This document shows, piece after piece, positions 1 through 6,100 of a stretch of DNA of 8,780 nt (its first letter is position 1; each line of letters opens with the position of its first letter). The DNA comes from Gammaproteobacteria bacterium (GTDB lineage Bacteria; Pseudomonadota; Gammaproteobacteria; SZUA-229). Location: the NCBI GenBank assembly GCA_029880105.1, contig JAOUPA010000076.1, positions 1 to 8,780 on the forward strand. Reading direction: 5' to 3'. Below the pieces are notes generated by a model, which was given only the letters and a program-made list of their open reading frames with translations, did not search any database and was not told the origin of the DNA. Made by a program: the position numbers and the translations under genes.

Positions 1-50
1 ATAATGCGGGTCATGTATTGTTGCCATAAATGATTTAAATAATAACAAAT

Positions 51-530
51 ATGAAGTCGACGATTGTTTCTATGAGTATCGTACTGATTGTACTGATGAT
101 CATACCTGTATTTATGTTCGGTGAAGGTAACCTGCTGGAGAGGTTCGGCTTTGGATCTGGCGGGAGTGGTTTATTCGATGTCCAAAAAGATAAGACGCCC
201 AGAAATGTCCAGGCCGTTACTACCGACAAGCGGGTCGAGCTGTATAAATGGGTGGATGAGCATGGTGTCGTCCAGTTCAGCAATATACCGCCAGAGCAGG
301 GAATCGCATCGGAGAAGATCGTACTGTCACCCAATGTCAATGTGATGGATGCCGTCAAGGTTCCTGAAAAAGAGGCTGGAGCAGTAGTGGGGCCTCAGGT
401 ATTCAGCACAGCCAATCCTTATACCCCCGATGGTGCCAAAGAAATAATTGACCAAGCGCTAAAGATGCAGGAGCAATTGAGCCAGCAGCAGGCTGACCAG
501 AAGAAAATGTTGCAGGATATGCTCAAGTAA
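51..530 (+). CDS. DUF4124-domain protein with N-terminal membrane anchor
   Basis: A 159-residue protein of unknown function. Residues about 5-23 form one hydrophobic segment with no AxA-type cleavage site after it, so I read it as a membrane anchor with the rest in the periplasm. A Gly-rich linker follows (about 33-41). The DUF4124 signature, YKWVDEHG then QFSN, is at residues 65-78. The C-terminal 30 residues are Gln/Lys-rich and predicted helical (KMQEQLSQQQ). DUF4124 is a short beta-type domain common in gammaproteobacterial envelope proteins; no biochemical role is established that I know of. No Shine-Dalgarno is visible before the ATG; a later ATG at 72 would cut into the hydrophobic segment, so I kept 51. 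The gene converges with hemW, the stops lying three bases apart with no hairpin between. A second DUF4124 protein is encoded at 5391-6062. Family call confident, function unknown. Confidence 0.85.
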   Translation: MKSTIVSMSIVLIVLMIIPVFMFGEGNLLERFGFGSGGSGLFDVQKDKTPRNVQAVTTDKRVELYKWVDEHGVVQFSNIPPEQGIASEKIVLSPNVNVMDAVKVPEKEAGAVVGPQVFSTANPYTPDGAKEIIDQALKMQEQLSQQQADQKKMLQDMLK

Positions 531-533
531 GAT

Positions 534-1667
534 TTAGAGAAACTGCTCCAGCACATTATTGAGGAATTGATAACCGGTCTCACTGGTGCGAATTGCTGAC
601 TCATCCTGTATCAGTAGCTCGGCATCAATTTTTTTGCAGGCATCGATCAATTCATCACGACCAAGGCCGGTGTTTTTTTCAAAGGTGTCGTAACTAAAGC
701 CGTTTTTCAAACGCAGCGCATTCATTAAAAACTCGAAGACAATTTCACTGCCTTCAATCGCTGTCTCACCAGAGACAGGGTTGCCCATGGCACTCTTCAT
801 ATAGTCATCGGGTTGCCTGCGTTTCCAGCGGCGCAGGATTTTCCCAGTCGTGCTGTTAGTCAGTTTGCCGTGTGCGCCAGCACCTATACCGATGTAGTCA
901 CCAAAATTCCAGTAGTTAAGATTGTGCCTGCACTGCCTATTCGGTTTTGAAAAAGCAGAGACCTCATATTGCTGAAAATTATTTCCAGACAGAATCTCAT
1001 GGCATTTACTCTGCATTTCCCAGAGCGCTTCCATATCGGGTGTCACGGGCGGGTGCCTGTGAAAAAAAGTATTCGGCTCAATGGTCATCTGGTAGTGCGA
1101 AATGTGTTGCACATTCTGATTACAGGCGATTTTTATATCATCGATGGCCTGTTCGGCATCCTGTCCTGGCAGGCCAAACATTAAATCAATATTGATGTTG
1201 TCGAAGTCAGCATGGTGCGCGGTGTCGATGGCGCTACGTGCCTGGTGATCATCGTGGATGCGGCCAATGTTTTTTAAAAGCCGTGCATTGAAACTCTGAA
1301 TACCAATCGATAAGCGGTTGATGCCAGCAGCCCGGAACTCAGAAAAATTGTTTTGCTCAAAGGTGCCGGGATTGGCCTCCATAGTAATTTCAATTTTATT
1401 ATCGAAGGCAATGCGCTTTTTTGCACCCTCAATAATTTGGTAAAGCGTGTCTGGTGAAAACAGGCTGGGTGTGCCACCACCAAAAAATATGCTATGTATG
1501 GAGCGTGATTCGATGACCTGCAAATCGTTTTCAAGATCGCCCATAAGTGCATCGAGATATTTTTTCTCATCGATCACTTCGGCAACGTGTGAGTTGAAGT
1601 CGCAGTAAGGGCATTTTTTAACACACCAGGGAATGTGTATGTACAGGCTTAATGGTGGAGCTGGCAT
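534..1667 (-). CDS. hemW: Radical SAM heme chaperone HemW
   Basis: A 377-residue radical SAM protein. The cluster-binding CxxxCxxC is at residues 15-22 (WCVKKCPYCDF). The position two residues after the last Cys is Phe, where true HemN coproporphyrinogen dehydrogenase has a fourth Cys; with the shorter length this points to HemW. The SAM-contacting GGGTPS motif is at 63-68, and the family segment HNLNYW is at 248-253 followed by GDYIGIGAGAHG. The C-terminal part corresponds to the HemN_C domain. In the family, HemW binds heme and passes it to respiratory enzymes, and is not a coproporphyrinogen oxidase. The ATG start puts the radical SAM core at the usual distance from the N-terminus. It lies 27 bases after ampG on the same strand and is probably the last gene of an exonuclease-ampG-hemW transcript. 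No terminator is visible before it runs into the convergent DUF4124 gene. Confidence 0.95.
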   Translation of the reverse strand: MPAPPLSLYIHIPWCVKKCPYCDFNSHVAEVIDEKKYLDALMGDLENDLQVIESRSIHSIFFGGGTPSLFSPDTLYQIIEGAKKRIAFDNKIEITMEANPGTFEQNNFSEFRAAGINRLSIGIQSFNARLLKNIGRIHDDHQARSAIDTAHHADFDNINIDLMFGLPGQDAEQAIDDIKIACNQNVQHISHYQMTIEPNTFFHRHPPVTPDMEALWEMQSKCHEILSGNNFQQYEVSAFSKPNRQCRHNLNYWNFGDYIGIGAGAHGKLTNSTTGKILRRWKRRQPDDYMKSAMGNPVSGETAIEGSEIVFEFLMNALRLKNGFSYDTFEKNTGLGRDELIDACKKIDAELLIQDESAIRTSETGYQFLNNVLEQFL

Positions 1668-1694
1668 AAGATTAATGACAGATTGTGCACCGTG

Positions 1695-2960
1695 CTAATT
1701 GTCTTCTCGTAATCTTCTATCGAGCCAGACGATCAGGAGAAGACCGGGTACAGCGATAAGTGTGCAGAAAATAAAAAAGCCGGGCCAGCCCATACCTTCA
1801 GCCATAAAGCCAGTGGGGGCTGCGGCGAAGACCCTTGGCATGCCCATAAAGCTGGTCAGCAGTGCGTACTGGGTTGCAGTGAAGCGCTTATCGGTGAGGC
1901 TGGCCATAAAACCGACAAAGGCTGCAGTACCAAGACCGCCACTCAGATTTTCAAAGGTAATAACCACGCCTAGTGCCATCGAGCTGTGACCAATGAGTGC
2001 GAGTGCGGCAAAACCTGCTGTAGAGATGGCCTGCAACAGGCCGAACCAGACCAGGCCAAAAAATATACCAAAGCGCATAATCAGCAGGCCGCCGAGAAAA
2101 GTTCCTGCGATGGTCGCCCAGAAGCCAAACAGTTTTACAATCGAGCCGATTTCGGTCTTGCTGAAGCCGAGGTCGAGATAAAAGGGAATCGTCATCTGGC
2201 TGGCCATGGTATCGCCCACCTTGTAGAGAAAAATGAACAATAAAATGAGTAGCGCGTGCCTGCGTGTGAAGTATTCACGGAATGGATCGAGTACCGCTTC
2301 GCGTAACGTGGCCGGGTGGCCATGATTCATTTCAGGTTCCCTGGCAATGATCGTAGCAATAATACTTGCTGCCATGGCAGTGGCCATAACCAGGTAAACA
2401 CTCTGGTACGACATGAAGTCAGCCATGATCAGGCCGCCACCGGTCGCCAGTAGAATACCGGCTCGGTAACCGCTGACATAAAGTGCGGCGCCCATGCCCT
2501 GCTCGTCGTCACTGAGTGATTCGCGGCGGTAGGCATCAATGACAATATCCTGGCTGGCGGAGAAGAAACTTAGCAGCAGTGCAGCCAGCGCCGTCATCAT
2601 CAGCCACTTTGATGGGTCGGCGAAGGCGAGCAGGCTGATGGCGGCAGTGAGTAATACCTGCCAGATTAGCAACCAGCTACGACGGCGACCGAGTGCTGAA
2701 GGAATATAGCGGTCCATCAACGGTGCCCAGACAAATTTCAGTGTGTAGGGCAGGCCAACCAGTGCAAACAGGCCGATGGTACTGAGGTCGATGCCTGATT
2801 CCTTCATCCACGCCTGCAATACGGTAGAGGTTAGAAACAGCGGCAGGCCGCCGGCAAAACCCATAACCAGGGCAATCAGCATGCGTGGTGTGAACACCGC
2901 CAGCACCACCTGTGACCAAGATTTTTTGTGCTGTTCGAGTTTGGGTTGGGTATGGAACAA
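1695..2960 (-). CDS. ampG: AmpG-family muropeptide MFS transporter
   Basis: An inner-membrane transporter of the major facilitator superfamily, about 421 residues with roughly 12 hydrophobic segments. AmpG imports anhydromuropeptides from the periplasm for cell-wall recycling, and in species with inducible AmpC it feeds the signal for beta-lactamase induction. AmpG-typical segments are GFAGGLPLFL (34-43), the WAPLMDRY loop (78-85) leading to LGRRRSWLL (90-98), and SASQDIVIDAYRRE (134-147). Length is close to shorter AmpG proteins; E. coli AmpG is about 490 residues. The start is uncertain. The first possible codon is TTG at 2960, one codon after the in-frame TAA of the exonuclease gene; GTG codons lie at residues 18 and 19. 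The first ATG (residue 27) would remove the conserved segment before the first helix. Coupled translation from the upstream gene is likely. I see no ampD or ampC nearby. Confidence 0.9.
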   Translation of the reverse strand: MFHTQPKLEQHKKSWSQVVLAVFTPRMLIALVMGFAGGLPLFLTSTVLQAWMKESGIDLSTIGLFALVGLPYTLKFVWAPLMDRYIPSALGRRRSWLLIWQVLLTAAISLLAFADPSKWLMMTALAALLLSFFSASQDIVIDAYRRESLSDDEQGMGAALYVSGYRAGILLATGGGLIMADFMSYQSVYLVMATAMAASIIATIIAREPEMNHGHPATLREAVLDPFREYFTRRHALLILLFIFLYKVGDTMASQMTIPFYLDLGFSKTEIGSIVKLFGFWATIAGTFLGGLLIMRFGIFFGLVWFGLLQAISTAGFAALALIGHSSMALGVVITFENLSGGLGTAAFVGFMASLTDKRFTATQYALLTSFMGMPRVFAAAPTGFMAEGMGWPGFFIFCTLIAVPGLLLIVWLDRRLREDN

Positions 2961-2963
2961 GGC

Positions 2964-3740
2964 TTAGCTCAGCGTATAGTCGTAATCGATAATCAGCGGT
3001 GCGTGATCAGAGAAGCGTTGCTCTTTATAGATGCTCGCCGATTTTACGCAGTTTTTCAGGTTGGATGTGATGATCTGGTAATCAATGCGCCAACCGACGT
3101 TGTTGGCCCAGGCCTGGCCGCGGTTTGACCACCAGGTGTACTGATCCTCTTCCTGGTTGACCACGCGGAAGGCATCGACATAACCGACTTCATCGAACAG
3201 TGTATCCAGCCAGGCGCGTTCTTCGGGCAGGAAGCCGGAATTTTTCTGGTTGCCGCGCCAGTTTTTGATATCGATGTTTTTGTGCGCAATGTTCCAGTCA
3301 CCACAGATAATAAATTCACGACGCTTACGGCGCAGGCTTTGCAGGTAGTTCATAAAGCGTTCCATGAAATCGAATTTCACCGCCTGGCGTTCTTCACTGG
3401 CAGAGCCCGAGTGCATATAGAGTGAAATGATGCTCAGATTTTCAAACTGGAACTCCAGGTAGCGGCCTTCTATATCGATGTCGTGCCAGCCAATGCCTTC
3501 GATCACCTTTTTTGGTTTGACCTTGCTGTAAATAGCAACGCCGCTATAGCCTTTCTTTTCGGCATCGTGGTAGTGACAGTAATAACCGTCTGGCTTGAAC
3601 TGTTCGTGGGTAAGCTGATGTTCCTGGGCCTTGGTTTCCTGGATACAGATGACATCGGCATCCACCTTCTTCAGCCATTCAAAGAAACCCTTAGTGGCGG
3701 CGGAGCGAATACCATTGGTGTTTGCAGAGATGATTTTCAT
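2964..3740 (-). CDS. xth: Exonuclease III family protein (Xth/Crc clade) with intact catalytic residues
   Basis: A 258-residue endonuclease/exonuclease/phosphatase-fold protein. The exonuclease III active-site set is complete: N7 (ANTNGIR), E35 (QETKA), Y108 (LYMHSG), D148 and N150 (CGDWNIAH), D220 (WRIDYQ), and D245-H246 (FSDHAP). The family cuts at abasic sites and removes 3'-blocked nucleotides in double-stranded DNA, with Mg2+. From memory of the Pseudomonas Crc protein, the length, the RRKRREF block, the GFLPEERAWLD segment and the WRIDYQ and FSDHAPLIIDYD ends resemble Crc closely, and the gene adjoins pyrE as crc does. Crc itself has lost catalytic residues and works as an Hfq-assisting translational regulator. 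I therefore infer a working DNA repair enzyme from the lineage that gave rise to Crc, not Crc itself. The ATG at 3740 has no obvious Shine-Dalgarno. It is divergent from pyrE and the first gene of the ampG-hemW run. Confidence 0.92.
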   Translation of the reverse strand: MKIISANTNGIRSAATKGFFEWLKKVDADVICIQETKAQEHQLTHEQFKPDGYYCHYHDAEKKGYSGVAIYSKVKPKKVIEGIGWHDIDIEGRYLEFQFENLSIISLYMHSGSASEERQAVKFDFMERFMNYLQSLRRKRREFIICGDWNIAHKNIDIKNWRGNQKNSGFLPEERAWLDTLFDEVGYVDAFRVVNQEEDQYTWWSNRGQAWANNVGWRIDYQIITSNLKNCVKSASIYKEQRFSDHAPLIIDYDYTLS

Positions 3741-3789
3741 AATGGCACGTATGATACCAGCTTGTGCCGCTTTCGGGCCGCAAATCCTT

Positions 3790-3795
3790 TATACT
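3790..3795 (+). promoter_or_regulatory. Candidate -10 box for pyrE
   Basis: TATACT (five of six to the sigma-70 -10 consensus) lies 32 bases before the pyrE ATG in the 87-base divergent spacer. No good -35 hexamer sits at 16-18 bases; the nearest TTG-type hexamer, TTGTGC at 3762-3767, is 22 bases away. The minus strand across the same place reads TATAAA, so the element could serve either direction. Weak prediction. Confidence 0.3.
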
Positions 3796-3827
3796 ACGCC
3801 GAGTTTTAGCCATTAATATCAGATATC

Positions 3828-4469
3828 ATGCAAGCCTACAAAAAACAGTTCATCCAGCTCGCCATCAAAAACCAGGTATTACGTTTTGGTGAGTTCACCC
3901 TCAAATCTGGCCGTGTCAGCCCTTATTTTTTTAACGCCGGCCTGTTCAATACCGGTGCTGCACTGGCCGAGCTGGGTAAAAGCTATGCCGCTGCACTGGT
4001 CGCACAGGGTATGGAATACGATGTGTTGTTTGGCCCTGCCTACAAAGGCATTCCGCTGGTTTCAACACTGGCGGTTGCGCTGTCGACTGATCATGGCATC
4101 GACAAACCCTATGCCTTTAATCGCAAGGAGGTCAAGGATCATGGCGAAGGTGGTAGTATTGTTGGTGCCGAGATAAAAGGCAAAGTATTGGTGGTCGATG
4201 ACGTTATCACAGCAGGCACCGCGATTCGTGAAGCAGTGGATATTATCAAGGCACAGGGCGCGGAGATTGCTGGCGTGTTGATCGCGCTCGATCGACAGGA
4301 AAAGGGTAAGAATGAAAAATCCGCGATACAGGAAGTACAGGGTGATTATGGAATACCAGTCAGTAGCATCATTACGATGACGGACTTGATTGAGTATCTG
4401 GAGACTGATGAGCAGTTTAAAGATCATCTATCAGCGATGAAGGCATATCGCGATGAGTATGGAGTTTAA
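3828..4469 (+). CDS. pyrE: Orotate phosphoribosyltransferase
   Basis: A cytoplasmic enzyme that joins orotate to 5-phosphoribosyl diphosphate to give orotidine 5'-monophosphate, the fifth step of pyrimidine synthesis. At 213 residues it has the usual length of the gammaproteobacterial enzyme. The PRPP-binding signature VVDDVITAGTA is at residues 122-132 with the adjacent acidic pair D124-D125. FGPAYKG (68-74) and YAFNRKEVKDHGEGG (about 95-109, the flexible catalytic loop with Lys and His) are also present. The N-terminal FGEFTLKSGRVSPYFFNAG is typical of the family. The ATG gives the standard N-terminus although no clear Shine-Dalgarno precedes it. It stands alone on its strand, divergent from the exonuclease gene and convergent with the TauE/SafE permease. 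I see no leader peptide or U-rich attenuator of the E. coli rph-pyrE type in the short upstream spacer. Confidence 0.97.
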   Translation: MQAYKKQFIQLAIKNQVLRFGEFTLKSGRVSPYFFNAGLFNTGAALAELGKSYAAALVAQGMEYDVLFGPAYKGIPLVSTLAVALSTDHGIDKPYAFNRKEVKDHGEGGSIVGAEIKGKVLVVDDVITAGTAIREAVDIIKAQGAEIAGVLIALDRQEKGKNEKSAIQEVQGDYGIPVSSIITMTDLIEYLETDEQFKDHLSAMKAYRDEYGV

Positions 4470-4475
4470 AGAGTA

Positions 4476-4498
4476 ACCCGCGACAGCGTAGTGCGGGT
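4476..4498. repeat. Inverted repeat in the pyrE/permease convergent spacer
   Basis: ACCCGC (4476-4481) and GCGGGT (4493-4498) form a perfect six-base-pair, GC-rich stem around an 11-base loop, just past the pyrE stop. No T-run follows on the plus strand, and only a mixed pyrimidine tract follows on the minus strand. It could act as a weak or Rho-assisted bidirectional terminator for pyrE and the convergent permease gene, an mRNA-stabilising hairpin, or a dispersed chromosomal repeat. Confidence 0.4.
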
Positions 4499-4550
4499 GA
4501 TATTAGTTACGATGTGCAACGAAAAATTAGTCAACAGGAAAACGTAACCG

Positions 4551-5300
4551 CTACCCAATAATCAACTTCAATCCCACTAGCAGGGTGACAATTTCAAAAC
4601 TCCTTTTAATCACTTTATTGCCTTTCACAATGGCTAAATGCGCACCCAGGTAGCCACCCAGTACCGAACCCAGTAGTAGAGCCGGAATCCATAGCCAGTA
4701 AATCTCACCAAGTATGCCGAGTGTGATTGCGCCCGCACCATTCCAGAACAGCCCGACCAGTACCAGTGTGTAGGCAACGGCTCGTTTGTAATCGAGGCCA
4801 AACCACTTTACCAGCCAGAGGGTAACAAACAGGCCGGTGCCCGAGGTCAGTGAGCCATTGAGAATGCCTATATTAAAAAGTGCAATGCCACCAAGCAGAT
4901 AACCCCTGCTATCGTGGTGTGTTGGTTGGTGTAACTGCCCGAGTTGGGGGGAGAAAAATGAATAGAAACTCAGACCGAGGGTGAGTATGCCAAGAGCGAC
5001 CTCGGCGATGCGATCGGGTACCTGCAGGATAAAACTCGCGCCCAGAACCACACCGGGCAGGCCGGTAGCGACAATAAAAAGGGCAAACTGGCGCTCAAGG
5101 TGGCTTTCTTTCAGGTGCCTGATCGTGGCTCCGATGCCAAGTGCCACGGTGGCTACCTTATGCGTCGCCAAGGCGACACCGAACGGCAGGCCAAGGAAAA
5201 TTAGCACCGGTAGCTGGATCAGACCGGCACCGCCGCCCGACAGCGCCGAAAAGATATTGGCGATCAGGGAAATAATAAAAACCAGTATTTGTTCGAACAT
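4551..5300 (-). CDS. TauE/SafE-family permease (putative sulfite/organosulfonate-type exporter)
   Basis: A 249-residue inner-membrane protein with about eight hydrophobic segments. The TauE/SafE pattern shows as two related halves: SGGGAG at residues 21-26 followed by LIQLPVLIFLGLP, and NGSLTSGTG at 148-156 followed by a WFGLDYKRAVAYTL stretch. The C-terminal half carries LGSVLGGYLGAHLA (210-223). Family members have been linked to export of sulfite, sulfoacetate or other small anions; substrate cannot be read from sequence. I chose the ATG at 5300, which has AGG five bases upstream and begins right before the first helix. A longer reading from 5366 would add 22 polar residues and cover the promoter region of the divergent gene. 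It converges with pyrE and is divergent, 90 bases away, from a DUF4124 gene. Confidence 0.88.
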   Translation of the reverse strand: MFEQILVFIISLIANIFSALSGGGAGLIQLPVLIFLGLPFGVALATHKVATVALGIGATIRHLKESHLERQFALFIVATGLPGVVLGASFILQVPDRIAEVALGILTLGLSFYSFFSPQLGQLHQPTHHDSRGYLLGGIALFNIGILNGSLTSGTGLFVTLWLVKWFGLDYKRAVAYTLVLVGLFWNGAGAITLGILGEIYWLWIPALLLGSVLGGYLGAHLAIVKGNKVIKRSFEIVTLLVGLKLIIG

Positions 5301-5332
5301 TTGTACCTGATTCGTTAAGATAGTGCCGAACA

Positions 5333-5362
5333 TTGTGCCATAGTCGAATAAATGTCTATACT
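5333..5362 (+). promoter_or_regulatory. Candidate sigma-70 promoter for the DUF4124 gene
   Basis: TTGTGC (5333-5338) and TATACT (5357-5362) are separated by 18 bases and lie 29 bases before the ATG at 5391. The -10 matches five of six consensus positions and the -35 only three, so a moderately weak promoter is expected. The placement leaves room for a short leader containing the Shine-Dalgarno. It also argues against the alternative in-frame ATG at 5352, which sits inside it. Confidence 0.45.
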
Positions 5363-5378
5363 TCAAAGGACGCGTTAC

Positions 5379-5383
5379 GAGGG
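5379..5383 (+). promoter_or_regulatory. Ribosome binding site deciding the DUF4124 start
   Basis: GAGGG lies seven bases before the ATG at 5391. This supports that start over the ATG 39 bases further upstream, and the chosen start begins directly with a signal peptide. Confidence 0.7.
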
Positions 5384-5390
5384 TTTTGAT

Positions 5391-6062
5391 ATGAATTACA
5401 AGCTAATACCATTTTTTCTTTTGCTGCTGATCTGTGCGCTTCCTGCCCAGGCGAAGATGTATAAATGGGTTGATGAAAATGGAAATACGCACTTCGGCGA
5501 TAAGATTCCAGCGCAATACCTGACTAAAGGTCACGAAGAATTAAATGAGCAGGGTGCGGTTATAGGTGTTCAGGAGGAAATTAAGGAGGAGACACCCGAG
5601 GAAAGACAGGAGCGATTCAGGCTCGAACAAATTAAAAAGGAAGAAGAGAAAAAGGCCGAGGAGCAGGCCAAGCAGGACAGGGTATTGCTCGATACCTACA
5701 CCACTGAGAGCGATTTAATTGCCTCGCGTAAGGCGCGCCTTGATGCCGTGGACTCACAGCTACAGCTATCAGAATCGATTACTGAAGACGCGAAACGAAA
5801 ACTGGATCTAACAGAAAAGCAGATAACACAACTTAAGGCTAGTGGTAAGGAAGTACCGCAGAATATTCTTGATAAAATGCACCGCGAAGAAAAGCAGCTT
5901 CATACATATCAGGAAGTGGCTGCCGGTCACCAGAAAAGAAAGCAAGCTATTAATGAGCAGTTTGATGCCTATATCAAACGCTTTCGTGAGTTAAAGGCAA
6001 ATCAGCAGCGTACCAAAGATGAGCGCGAGGCCCGACGTCGTGAGGCGATGGGGCTAGAATAA
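5391..6062 (+). CDS. Secreted DUF4124 coiled-coil protein
   Basis: A 223-residue protein of unknown function, probably periplasmic. Residues 1-21 are a classical signal peptide: Lys at 4, a Leu/Phe-rich core (8-14) and the cleavage motif ALPAQA before Lys22. The DUF4124 signature KMYKWVDENGNTHFGD (22-37) then stands at the start of the mature protein. From about 65 to the end the chain is highly charged (Glu/Lys/Arg/Gln-rich, for example EEERKA-type stretches around 80-105), with heptad-like spacing that suggests a long coiled coil. A GKEVPQNI turn near 160 probably breaks it in two. The ATG at 5391 is chosen for its GAGGG ribosome site and the signal peptide. It is divergent from a TauE/SafE permease and followed by its own terminator. 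The shared YKWVDExG motif links it to the DUF4124 protein at 51-530, but the two differ elsewhere. Function unknown; an envelope-structural or adaptor role is only a guess. Confidence 0.88.
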   Translation: MNYKLIPFFLLLLICALPAQAKMYKWVDENGNTHFGDKIPAQYLTKGHEELNEQGAVIGVQEEIKEETPEERQERFRLEQIKKEEEKKAEEQAKQDRVLLDTYTTESDLIASRKARLDAVDSQLQLSESITEDAKRKLDLTEKQITQLKASGKEVPQNILDKMHREEKQLHTYQEVAAGHQKRKQAINEQFDAYIKRFRELKANQQRTKDEREARRREAMGLE

Positions 6063-6071
6063 AAGCTTAAA

Positions 6072-6100
6072 TTAGCTCTGTTTTATTGAGCTAACTTTTT
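6072..6100 (+). terminator. Rho-independent terminator of the DUF4124 gene, overlapping the argB stop
   Basis: TTAGCTC (6072-6078) and GAGCTAA (6088-6094) form a perfect seven-base-pair stem with a nine-base loop, then one C and five T (6096-6100). It starts ten bases after the stop of the secreted DUF4124 gene. The right arm contains the stop codon of argB, which arrives from the other strand. On the minus strand only TTT plus a mixed tract follows, so it may terminate argB less well. Confidence 0.8.

Noticed and set aside
18..45. A possible promoter (TTGTTG, then TAATAA) before the first DUF4124 gene.
   Set aside because: The -10 would place the transcript start at or after the ATG, and the hexamers match poorly. 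The real promoter is probably left of the window.
534..1667. Annotation as HemN, oxygen-independent coproporphyrinogen dehydrogenase.
   Set aside because: The fourth cysteine of HemN after CxxxCxxC is replaced by Phe and the protein is shorter than HemN. The HNLNYW segment fits HemW.
2964..3740. Annotation as the catabolite repression regulator Crc.
   Set aside because: All exonuclease III catalytic residues are kept, unlike Crc, so an enzymatic function is the simpler reading despite the locus and sequence resemblance.
4062..4427. A 121-codon open frame on the minus strand inside pyrE.
   Set aside because: Fully antisense to a well-conserved gene, with no recognisable domain or ribosome site.
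5301..5366. A 22-residue N-terminal extension of the TauE/SafE permease.
   Set aside because: The extension is polar, has no Shine-Dalgarno and covers the divergent promoter region. The ATG at 5300 has one nearby and starts at the first membrane helix.
5352..5390. An earlier in-frame start for the secreted DUF4124 protein.
   Set aside because: It would bury the signal peptide behind 13 residues and overlaps the likely -10 box. The ATG at 5391 has a GAGGG ribosome site.
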